In this document: positions 33,706-41,004 of the stretch, one piece after another | Layout: the number at the start of each line of letters is the position of its first letter | Position numbering within the stretch: position 1 is the first letter of the stretch | NCBI GenBank assembly: GCA_009774175.1 | Contig: VSNG01000016.1 | Location: 9,407-73,406 of the forward strand | Length of the DNA: 64,000 nucleotides | Source: Lachnospiraceae bacterium | GTDB lineage: Bacteria > Bacillota > Clostridia > Lachnospirales > Lachnospiraceae | Reading direction: 5' to 3' | Notes under the pieces: generated by a model | Database searches by the model: none | What the model saw: the letters and a program-made list of their open reading frames with translations, nothing else | What the model was told of the DNA's origin: nothing | Program-made: the position numbers and the translations under genes

Positions 33706-35121
33706 TTGAGCGGAAATGAACATGTGGTGAGAGAGGTCCTTTCCGGGTCCATTGCAGAGGAGATGGGCATTGAGGCGGGGGATACGGTTCTTGCTGTCAA
33801 TAATAATCAAATAGAGGATGTGTTTGACTATCGTTATCTGATGAAGGACGAGTATGTGGAAGTGCTTGTGAGGAAGGCGGACGGCGAGGAATGGCTTTTG
33901 GAGATCGACAAGGACTACGACGAGGAGCTTGGCGTTGAGTTTGAAAACGGCCTGATGAGCGAATACCGTTCCTGCAGCAACAAGTGTATTTTCTGCTTTA
34001 TAGATCAGATGCCGCCGGGGATGCGGGAAACCTTGTATTTTAAGGACGACGACTCCCGGCTTTCTTTTTTGCAGGGCAATTATATTACCCTGACCAATAT
34101 GAGTGAGCATGATGTGGAACGTATTATCAAAATGCAGCTTGCGCCCATCAATATTTCTGTCCAGACGACCAATCCCGCCCTGCGGTGCGAGATGCTGCAC
34201 AACCGCTTTGCAGGCGAAAAGCTTCGGTTTCTGGACAGGTTCTATGAGGGGCATGTGGAGATGAACGGCCAGATTGTCTGCTGTAAGGGCGTAAACGACG
34301 GTAAAGAGCTTAAGAGAAGCATTGAAGATCTGATGAAATATCTGCCCTTTATGAGAAGCGTTTCCGTGGTGCCTGCGGGACTCAGTAAATTTCGGGAAGG
34401 GCTTTATCCGCTGGAATTTTTTACGAAAGAGGAGGCAGGGCAGATCATTGACATGATCGAGAAATATCAGAAGATCTGTTTTGACCGATATGGTCTGCAT
34501 TTTATCCATGCCAGCGATGAGCTTTATCTTCTGGCAGGCCGGGATTTTCCTGAGGAGGAGCGGTACGACGGTTATATTCAGCTGGAAAACGGCGTGGGCA
34601 TGATGCGGCTTTTTCGGGAAGAGTTTTCGGAGGCAGTGGGGAAACTGCGGGAAGGGCCGGATTATCAGAATAAATGGAAAGGCATAAAAAGAACGCTCTC
34701 CATTGCAACGGGAAAGCTGGCTTATGGTGTGATACGGGAGGCTTCCGAAACAATGACCCGTCTTTGCCCCGGCCTGACGATTCATGTACATGCCATCCGC
34801 AACGACTTCTTCGGGGATACGATCACGGTGTCAGGACTGGTTACGGGACAGGATCTGATCGCACAGATGAAGGAGCGGCAGGCCGCCGGCGAGGAGTCTG
34901 GCGGGACCCTTTTGATTCCCTCCAATATGTTAAGGAGCGGGGAACAGGTCTTTCTGGACGACGTTACCGTTCAGGATGTGGAGCGGGCCCTTGGCCTTAC
35001 CGTCAGGGCCGTGGAGCCGGGGGGACAGGATTTTGTGTCCGCCGTGCTCGATTTGGACTATCGCATGGAACGCAACAATGAGAACTTTGTCTATGTGCAG
35101 GGATACCCGCAGAATAAATAG
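33706..35121 (+). CDS. DUF512 radical-SAM-like iron-sulfur protein with PDZ domain
   Basis: The 471-residue protein has an N-terminal PDZ-like domain (VLSGSIAEEMGIEAGDTVLAV, about residues 8-28). A CxxxCxxC cluster follows in SCSNKCIFCFIDQ near residue 88, then a TIM-barrel-like domain and a C-terminal DUF512 domain ending with the conserved GGTLLIPSNMLR near residue 400. Members are thought to be iron-sulfur radical SAM relatives; the reaction is not known. The TTG at 33706 is chosen because GGGAAAGG is 8 bases upstream; a GTG at 33697 abuts that site. In many Clostridia this gene precedes the GTPase Der (engA), but here an acetyltransferase follows. Confidence 0.85.
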   Translation: MSGNEHVVREVLSGSIAEEMGIEAGDTVLAVNNNQIEDVFDYRYLMKDEYVEVLVRKADGEEWLLEIDKDYDEELGVEFENGLMSEYRSCSNKCIFCFIDQMPPGMRETLYFKDDDSRLSFLQGNYITLTNMSEHDVERIIKMQLAPINISVQTTNPALRCEMLHNRFAGEKLRFLDRFYEGHVEMNGQIVCCKGVNDGKELKRSIEDLMKYLPFMRSVSVVPAGLSKFREGLYPLEFFTKEEAGQIIDMIEKYQKICFDRYGLHFIHASDELYLLAGRDFPEEERYDGYIQLENGVGMMRLFREEFSEAVGKLREGPDYQNKWKGIKRTLSIATGKLAYGVIREASETMTRLCPGLTIHVHAIRNDFFGDTITVSGLVTGQDLIAQMKERQAAGEESGGTLLIPSNMLRSGEQVFLDDVTVQDVERALGLTVRAVEPGGQDFVSAVLDLDYRMERNNENFVYVQGYPQNK

Positions 35122-35122
35122 A

Positions 35123-35172
35123 TTATGTAAACCAAAAAACCGGAACATTGTGTTATGTCAACCTAAAATCGG
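35123..35172 (+). repeat. Direct repeat between DUF512 and acetyltransferase genes
   Basis: Two copies of TTATGTmAACCnAAAAnCGG start at 35123 and 35153, a 30-base period, just before the ribosome binding site of the next gene. They could be a tandem operator or simple duplication. Confidence 0.6.
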
Positions 35173-35189
35173 AGGGAAACAGGAAAGAG

Positions 35190-35792
35190 ATGTCTTACAC
35201 CGTAAAAGTATTGACAGAGCGTGAGATTGCAGAAATTTACAACACATATATGAAACAGGATTTTCCCCCCAATGAATTGAAGCCGCTCAGTCATATTCTC
35301 AGGAGCATGGAAAAGGGCTACGGTTTTTGTCTGGGACTCCATGAGAAGGCGGGACTTGCGGGGTATGCCGTTTTCGTTCTGTGTGAGGAGACAGGGTGCG
35401 CGCTTCTGGATTACTTTGCCATCTTAAAAGACAGAAGGGGGCAGGGACTGGGACATTTGGCGTTTCCTCTTTTCCTGTCATATCTCAAGGAGGGACTGCC
35501 CGGGATAGAGGGCCTGTACATCGAGTCTGAGCGGGTTTTGGCGGCGGAAAATGAAACCCAGCGGCGTATCAGGGAAAGACGGATCGCGTTTTACCGTTCC
35601 TGCGGCTGTGAGATGACAAAGCTGCGGTCCGTTCTGTTCGGCGTGGATTACAGCGTCTTGTACAGACCAATTAAAGAGGCGGGAAGCGGGGCGTCGAAAG
35701 AGGCCCTGGACGGGCTTTATAAAAAGATGTTTAAGCCGGGGCATTATGCGGAATTTGTAAGCCTCACGGAAGGAGAAATTCAGGAGGCGTAA
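35190..35792 (+). CDS. GNAT-family N-acetyltransferase
   Basis: The 200-residue protein has the GNAT acetyl-CoA site in KDRRGQGLGHLAFPLFL near residue 80, with YFAILKDRRGQGLG forming the strand 4 - P-loop - helix 3 unit. The N-terminal part (REIAEIYNTYMKQDFPPNELKP-like) is typical of a Lachnospiraceae subgroup. The substrate is unknown. The ATG at 35190 follows GGAGGGAAACAGGAAAGAG; an ATG at 35148 lies inside the direct repeat and is less likely. Confidence 0.85.
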   Translation: MSYTVKVLTEREIAEIYNTYMKQDFPPNELKPLSHILRSMEKGYGFCLGLHEKAGLAGYAVFVLCEETGCALLDYFAILKDRRGQGLGHLAFPLFLSYLKEGLPGIEGLYIESERVLAAENETQRRIRERRIAFYRSCGCEMTKLRSVLFGVDYSVLYRPIKEAGSGASKEALDGLYKKMFKPGHYAEFVSLTEGEIQEA

Positions 35793-35805
35793 ATGCCAGG
35801 CTGGA

Positions 35806-35834
35806 TTGACATTTTATAAGTCTTACTGTATCAT
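35806..35834 (+). promoter_or_regulatory. Strong sigma-A promoter for the MCP gene
   Basis: A perfect TTGACA (35806-35811), 17 bases, and TATCAT (35829-35834), about 54 bases before the start codon. Confidence 0.85.
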
Positions 35835-35887
35835 TAGTACTATAAGCAGATATACATGCGGTATACAAACAAAGGAGGGGGACGGGA

Positions 35888-37351
35888 ATGGAATTACAAA
35901 TATTAAAAGACGAGGAGAAGCGGATGAATTTAGTCTTTTTCCTGTTTCTTCTGGCAATTCCCATTGTTGCTTTTCTCTATGTGCTTATATTTAACGGAGG
36001 AAGCATTCGGGATATTGTGGCAGTTCTTATTACGGTAGGAAGTCTTTGTGTCAAAGCGCTGGAAAAGCCTCTGGGGGCAAAGGCAAAATATTTGTATGTT
36101 TCATTGCTGCCGCTTATCGGCGCGGTGATACTGGTATTAGGAAATCCTGGCGTTTTCGGCGCGATGGTGGAGGCATATTTCCTGGTACTGTTTCTTTCGG
36201 TTGCCTACTATGATCTGTCGGTGGTTAAGGTGTGCGCGGCTGTGACCGTGGTTGCAAACGCGATTGCGCTGGTTTTGTTTAAAGACGCATTCCTTTGCAT
36301 GTATTCGCCGGCCATCTGGGTTTTCATTCTTATGGTATATGCTCTGGCGGTGGCGGTATCGGTGTTTATTGTGTTAAGAACCAGATCCCTCTTTTCCATG
36401 GTGGAGCAGAAGGAAGTGGAAGTGGAGACGCTTCTTGGCAATGTGCGCGGCGCTTTTGAGGGATTGCAGGAGTCTTCTCAGTCCATCTACGATTCCTTAC
36501 ATAATTTTGAGCAGAGCTCTTCGGAGATTGCCGCCTCTACGCAGGAGATTTCCTCCAGTGTGGAGCAGCAGATTGAGCAGGTGGAGGGCAGCATTGAGAT
36601 ATTCAATGATCTGGACGGCAGGATCGGCGATTCCGAGTCAAGAGTTTTGCAGACGGTGGAGAACGTAAAACTTCTGGAAGAGAAAAACAACGAGGGAATC
36701 GCATCCATCAGCGAGCTTTCCAAAAAATTCAGCGAAAATATCGAGGCTACGCGGGTTGCGTCCGAGGGCATGACTGCGCTTGCGCAGAAGTCAAGCTCCA
36801 TCGGCGAAATCATAGACAGTATCAGCCAGATTGCGAAGCAGACAAATCTGCTGGCTCTGAACGCGGCCATTGAGGCGGCCAGAGCAGGAGAGGCGGGCAA
36901 GGGCTTTGCCGTAGTTGCAGATGAGATTAACGCTTTGTCGGGAGAGTCCGCTACGGCGACGCAGAAGATTGATGCGATTCTGAAAGATATTATTGCCACC
37001 ATCGGCGACACCAATAAGGTGATCGACCGCAATACCGTGATTGTAAATGAATCCAATGAAAAGCTGGATGATACAGTGAAGATTTTTGACGCCATGCTGA
37101 AATCTTCCGAGCAGGTGATTGCGGAGACGGACCGCTTAAAGGACGGACTTGCCGGTATTGTGGGGAGCAAGGAAAGATTGCAGGCTGCCATGCAGCAGGT
37201 AGAGACAGTATCCAGGGTTTCCGAACAGGGTGCGACAGAGATCAGCGCATCCACGGAGGAACAGGTGACAGGCGTTGAAAATATATTGGCGTCCATGGCC
37301 AAAGTACAGTCTGGCATTGACAGGCTGGCGGAGGTTTTGAGTCAGGCTTAA
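35888..37351 (+). CDS. Methyl-accepting chemotaxis-type signalling protein
   Basis: The 487-residue protein has a membrane block of about five or six helices in residues 14-160 without a large periplasmic domain. A long coiled coil follows, containing the highly conserved hairpin tip IAKQTNLLALNAAIEAARAG (about residues 316-335) and GKGFAVVADEI. This cytoplasmic part controls CheA-type kinases. The multi-helix membrane part suggests sensing within or at the membrane rather than of a periplasmic ligand. No che or flagellar gene is in the window, so the kinase it controls is not known. It has its own promoter and a strong terminator. Confidence 0.92.
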   Translation: MELQILKDEEKRMNLVFFLFLLAIPIVAFLYVLIFNGGSIRDIVAVLITVGSLCVKALEKPLGAKAKYLYVSLLPLIGAVILVLGNPGVFGAMVEAYFLVLFLSVAYYDLSVVKVCAAVTVVANAIALVLFKDAFLCMYSPAIWVFILMVYALAVAVSVFIVLRTRSLFSMVEQKEVEVETLLGNVRGAFEGLQESSQSIYDSLHNFEQSSSEIAASTQEISSSVEQQIEQVEGSIEIFNDLDGRIGDSESRVLQTVENVKLLEEKNNEGIASISELSKKFSENIEATRVASEGMTALAQKSSSIGEIIDSISQIAKQTNLLALNAAIEAARAGEAGKGFAVVADEINALSGESATATQKIDAILKDIIATIGDTNKVIDRNTVIVNESNEKLDDTVKIFDAMLKSSEQVIAETDRLKDGLAGIVGSKERLQAAMQQVETVSRVSEQGATEISASTEEQVTGVENILASMAKVQSGIDRLAEVLSQA

Positions 37352-37377
37352 TTCAGTACATAAACGGAAAGAAATCA

Positions 37378-37407
37378 GGTGTCCCGTCAGGCGGCGGGAC
37401 ACCTTTT
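37378..37407 (+). terminator. Terminator after the MCP gene
   Basis: GGTGTCCCG (37378-37386) pairs perfectly with CGGGACACC (37395-37403) and is followed by TTTT. Confidence 0.9.
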
Positions 37408-37486
37408 CGCGTATAGGCAGAGACGGAAGCGGACATGGACAGATGGGCGCCTGTACGTAGGACGGTCTGTATTCAGGAGGAATCGT

Positions 37487-40207
37487 ATGAAAGACAAAAA
37501 ACTGGTGATTGGTCTGCTGGCCCATGTAGATGCGGGAAAAACCACATTGGCGGAGCAGATTCTCTATGAGGCCGGAGAAATCAGAAATCCGGGAAGGGTG
37601 GATCACAGAGATACCTTTCTGGATACGGACAGGCAGGAAAGGGACAGGGGGATTACCATTTTTTCCAAGCAGGCGCGTTTTTCATGGAAGAATATGGAGG
37701 TTACGCTTCTGGACACTCCCGGGCATGTGGATTTTTCTGCGGAAATGGAACGGACGCTGCAGGTTCTGGACTGCGCAGTGCTCATCGTCAGCGGCGCGGA
37801 CGGCGTGCAGAGCCATACCCTGACGCTGTGGCGGCTGCTGAAACGTTATCAGGTGCCGGTTTTTATTTTCTTCAATAAGATGGATCAGCCGGAAACGGAT
37901 GGGGAAAAACTGCTTGCCGGCGTGCAAAAGGAGCTGGACGGGCGGTGCGTCTGCTTTTCCCAAAACAGAAAGGAAAAGACATTTTTTGAGGATGTGGCGT
38001 TATGCGATGAGACGCTTCTGGACAAATATGTAAAGTGGGAGGAAACAGGCGCGTCCGAAGGAGCAGATGCTATCGAAGGAGCAGGAGCGCCGTTTAGCCC
38101 GGAGGAGATAGCGGATCTTGTGCAAAGGCGCAGCCTTTTTCCCTGCTTTTTCGGATCGGCTTTAAAGGGAGAGGGCGTAGAGACGCTGCTTGACGCTCTT
38201 TTTCTCTATGGACCTGCGCCCAAATTTGGAGAAAGCTTTGGCGCGAGAGTCTTTAAGATTACCAGGGATCCGCAGGGAAATCGGCTGACGCATGTCAGGG
38301 TGACGGGCGGATGCCTTAAGGTGAAACAGATGCTGGCGGAAGCAGAGGAGAAGGTTGACCAGATTCGTCAATATTCCGGGGAAAAATATGAAGCGATACA
38401 GGAGGTACAGGCCGGAAGCATCTGCGCGCTTCTTGGGCCGGAACACACATTTTGCGGTCAGGGACTCGGGGTAGAGCGGCAAACGGTTATACCGGTGCTG
38501 GAGCCGGTTATGACTTATCGAGTCAATTTGCCGGACGGATGCGATGTGCATGATATGTATATGAAGTTATGTAAACTTGAGGAGGAAGAACCTCAGCTTC
38601 ACGTAGTCAGGCAGGCGCAGAGCGGGGAAATTCATGTCAGGCTTATGGGAGAGGTGCAGATTGGGATTCTGGAGAATCTGATCTGCCAGCGGTTCGGCGT
38701 GGAGGTGCGCTTTGACGAGGGCAGCGTGCTCTATAAGGAAACCATTGCGGATGTATCGGAAGGGGTTGGACATTTTGAGCCCCTCAGGCATTATGCGGAG
38801 GTGCATCTGATTCTGGAGCCGGGCGAGCGGGGCAGCGGCCTTACTTTTCGCAGCGGTCTGAGCGAGGATAAGCTGGATCGGAACTGGCAACGGCTGATCC
38901 TGACCCATCTGGAGGAAAAAACCCATCTCGGCGTTCTTACGGGATCGCCTATTACGGATATGCAGATTACGCTGGCGGCGGGAAAATCCCATGTGAAGCA
39001 TACGGAGGGCGGCGATTTCAGACAGGCGACTTACCGGGCGCTGCGGCAGGGACTGTGCCGGGCAAGAAGCGTGCTGTTAGAGCCGGTGTATTCCTTTCAC
39101 ATGGAACTGCCTGTGACCTTTGTGGGCCGTGCCATGACGGATTTGCAGGCTATGGCGGGGCAGTTTGGGTCGCCAGAGACTGTGGGCGAGTATGCGGCGC
39201 TGTCAGGCAGCGTGCCGGTGTCAGAGTTTGGAGGTTATCCCACAAAGCTGCTTTCCTATACCGGCGGACGGGGAAGAGTGTTCACACAGTTAAAAGGCTA
39301 TGCGCCCTGTCATAATGCAAAGGAAGTAATCGACGAAATTGGCTATGAGGCGGAGCGGGATACGGAGAATCCCTGCGGATCGGTATTCTGTGCCCATGGC
39401 GCGGGATTTGTTGTAGAGTGGGATCAGGTGGAGGAGTATATGCATCTGGAGGCTGTATTAAAGCCCGGATATCGGCTTTCTGACGGCTCTGTCCATGGTA
39501 TGGATGATGAAATTAACCAAAATGGTCGACACGGACTGGACGAATTGGAACAGGGAGATGCGGCGGATGGCTTTGCGGCCCGCTTTGCCAGACGCTCCGG
39601 GTCGGCAAAGCCGACGATTGACTATATAGGTCAAGATGAAGTCGAGGAGATATTCAGGCGCACTTTCGGGTCGAAGGAGCCCAAAAAGCAGGGCTGGGCC
39701 AGAACCATACGCAGGGAGGAAAGGGCGCAGGCGGCGGTTGAATACCGCGGGTCTGCCGCCGGAAAGGAAGAATATCTGCTTGTAGACGGCTACAATATTA
39801 TTTTTGCATGGAAGGAATTAAGCGAGCTGGCAAAATTAGATTTAAACGCAGCCAGAGCCAGACTGATGGATATTCTCTGTGATTTTCAGGGCTATCGGAA
39901 AATGCATCTGATCCTTGTATTCGACGCCTACCGTGTGAAGGGAAATCCGGGCAGCGTGGAGCGTTACCACAATATCGACGTGGTCTATACGAAAGAGGCG
40001 GAGACGGCGGACCAGTATATAGAGAAGGTGACCCATGAGATGAGCCGGAAAAACCATCTGGTGCGGGTTGCCACCTCCGACGGCCTTGAGCAGATTATCA
40101 TTATGGGCGCGGGTGCGGTTCGTGTTCCCGCTACGGAGTTTTACGAGGAGGTACGCGCGGCCAAGGAGGATATGCGGGAGAATTTTGGGATATCGGCGGA
40201 TGAATAG
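37487..40207 (+). CDS. TetM-like ribosomal GTPase fused to Rae1/YacP NYN nuclease
   Basis: The 906-residue protein is in two parts. Residues 1 to about 660 are an EF-G/TetM-type GTPase: G1 AHVDAGKTTL (9-18), switch I RGITIFSKQ near 50, G3 DTPGHVDF near 75, NKMDQ near 130, then domains II-V ending with ALSGSVPVSEFGG and LKGYAPC as in TetM. After a linker, residues about 760-900 are a YacP/Rae1 NYN domain: LLVDGYNIIFAW, LVFDAYRVKGN, KEAETADQYIEKV and VATSDGLEQ hold the conserved Asp/Glu residues. In Bacillus, Rae1 is a separate protein that cuts mRNA in the ribosomal A site. The ATG at 37487 follows CAGGAGGAATCGT. I infer ribosome-linked mRNA cleavage; tetracycline resistance is not implied. 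Confidence 0.9.
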   Translation: MKDKKLVIGLLAHVDAGKTTLAEQILYEAGEIRNPGRVDHRDTFLDTDRQERDRGITIFSKQARFSWKNMEVTLLDTPGHVDFSAEMERTLQVLDCAVLIVSGADGVQSHTLTLWRLLKRYQVPVFIFFNKMDQPETDGEKLLAGVQKELDGRCVCFSQNRKEKTFFEDVALCDETLLDKYVKWEETGASEGADAIEGAGAPFSPEEIADLVQRRSLFPCFFGSALKGEGVETLLDALFLYGPAPKFGESFGARVFKITRDPQGNRLTHVRVTGGCLKVKQMLAEAEEKVDQIRQYSGEKYEAIQEVQAGSICALLGPEHTFCGQGLGVERQTVIPVLEPVMTYRVNLPDGCDVHDMYMKLCKLEEEEPQLHVVRQAQSGEIHVRLMGEVQIGILENLICQRFGVEVRFDEGSVLYKETIADVSEGVGHFEPLRHYAEVHLILEPGERGSGLTFRSGLSEDKLDRNWQRLILTHLEEKTHLGVLTGSPITDMQITLAAGKSHVKHTEGGDFRQATYRALRQGLCRARSVLLEPVYSFHMELPVTFVGRAMTDLQAMAGQFGSPETVGEYAALSGSVPVSEFGGYPTKLLSYTGGRGRVFTQLKGYAPCHNAKEVIDEIGYEAERDTENPCGSVFCAHGAGFVVEWDQVEEYMHLEAVLKPGYRLSDGSVHGMDDEINQNGRHGLDELEQGDAADGFAARFARRSGSAKPTIDYIGQDEVEEIFRRTFGSKEPKKQGWARTIRREERAQAAVEYRGSAAGKEEYLLVDGYNIIFAWKELSELAKLDLNAARARLMDILCDFQGYRKMHLILVFDAYRVKGNPGSVERYHNIDVVYTKEAETADQYIEKVTHEMSRKNHLVRVATSDGLEQIIIMGAGAVRVPATEFYEEVRAAKEDMRENFGISADE

Positions 40208-40221
40208 GGAGTAATTTAAGA

Positions 40222-40254
40222 TTTTTATAAGAAATCCCACGACTTTTTTATAAG
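40222..40254 (+). repeat. Direct repeat upstream of the response regulator gene
   Basis: TTTTTATAAG occurs at 40222-40231 and again at 40245-40254, 23 bases apart (about two helical turns), in the gap before the two-component genes. This spacing fits an OmpR-type tandem operator; one copy could also serve as a -10 element. Confidence 0.4.
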
Positions 40255-40304
40255 GACTTATTTTTATGATGGGTTCAGGCTTAAGGAGAAGGGAGAATTT
40301 ACGG

Positions 40305-41003
40305 ATGGATGCATGTGTGCTTGTGGTGGACGACGACAGGGAGATTGTGCGGGCGATAGCGCTTCTTCTGGAAAAGGAGGGATATCGGACGCTGAAAGCT
40401 TATGATGGCATGGAGGCGCTGCGGGTTCTTGCGGAAAACGAGGTGCAGCTTATCATTATGGATGTAATGATGCCGAAGCTGGACGGCCTTTCCGCCATGA
40501 TGAAGATCAGAGAGCGGAAGAATCTGCCCATCATCGTGCTGAGCGCAAAGACGGAGGATACGGACAAGATTCTGGGGCTTTCCATGGGGGCGGACGACTA
40601 TGTGGCCAAACCCTTCAATCCCCAGGAGCTGGCGGCCCGGGTGAAAAGCCAGCTTCGCAGATATACGCTGCTTGGGGGTATCCATGGGGAAAATCCGAAC
40701 GACGAGATCGTAAACGGCAGACTCTGCTATCGTCTGAAAGAGCGTACTCTTTACGCGGACGGGGAGCCGGTCAGGCTGACCGCCACAGAGACCAAAATCA
40801 TGGAGCTTCTCATGAAGAACAGAGGCCGGATTTTCCCGGCCGAGGAAATTTATGAGCGGGTCTGGGAGGAACCCTCCTTTTCACCGGAGAATACGGTGAT
40901 GGTGCACATCCGTCATATCCGTGAGAAAATCGAACTCAATCCGAAAGAGCCGGAATATATAAAGGTGGTGTGGGGCATTGGATACAAGATGGAAAAAAAG
41001 TAA
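40305..41003 (+). CDS. OmpR/PhoB-family response regulator
   Basis: The 232-residue regulator has a receiver domain (VVDDDREIV at residues 6-14, phosphoacceptor Asp in IIMDVMMPKLDG near 53, Lys in YVAKPF near 103) and a C-terminal winged helix with RLTATETKIMELLMKN and VMVHIRHIREKIE. It resembles VanR-type regulators. The next gene encodes its sensor kinase and starts 1-2 bases from its end, so they form a pair. The ATG at 40305 is nearest to family starts; an ATG at 40266 adds a basic non-family extension. Confidence 0.93.
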   Translation: MDACVLVVDDDREIVRAIALLLEKEGYRTLKAYDGMEALRVLAENEVQLIIMDVMMPKLDGLSAMMKIRERKNLPIIVLSAKTEDTDKILGLSMGADDYVAKPFNPQELAARVKSQLRRYTLLGGIHGENPNDEIVNGRLCYRLKERTLYADGEPVRLTATETKIMELLMKNRGRIFPAEEIYERVWEEPSFSPENTVMVHIRHIREKIELNPKEPEYIKVVWGIGYKMEKK

Positions 41004-41004
41004 G

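Noticed and set aside
33442..34791. A 449-codon minus-strand open frame over the DUF512 gene
   Set aside because: The plus strand carries the CxxxCxxC and DUF512 motifs with proper promoter; the minus frame shows none.
37487..40207. An acquired tetracycline-resistance gene (tetM type)
   Set aside because: The sequence is only distantly TetM-like, carries a C-terminal NYN nuclease domain, and its composition matches the chromosome; no mobile genes adjoin it.
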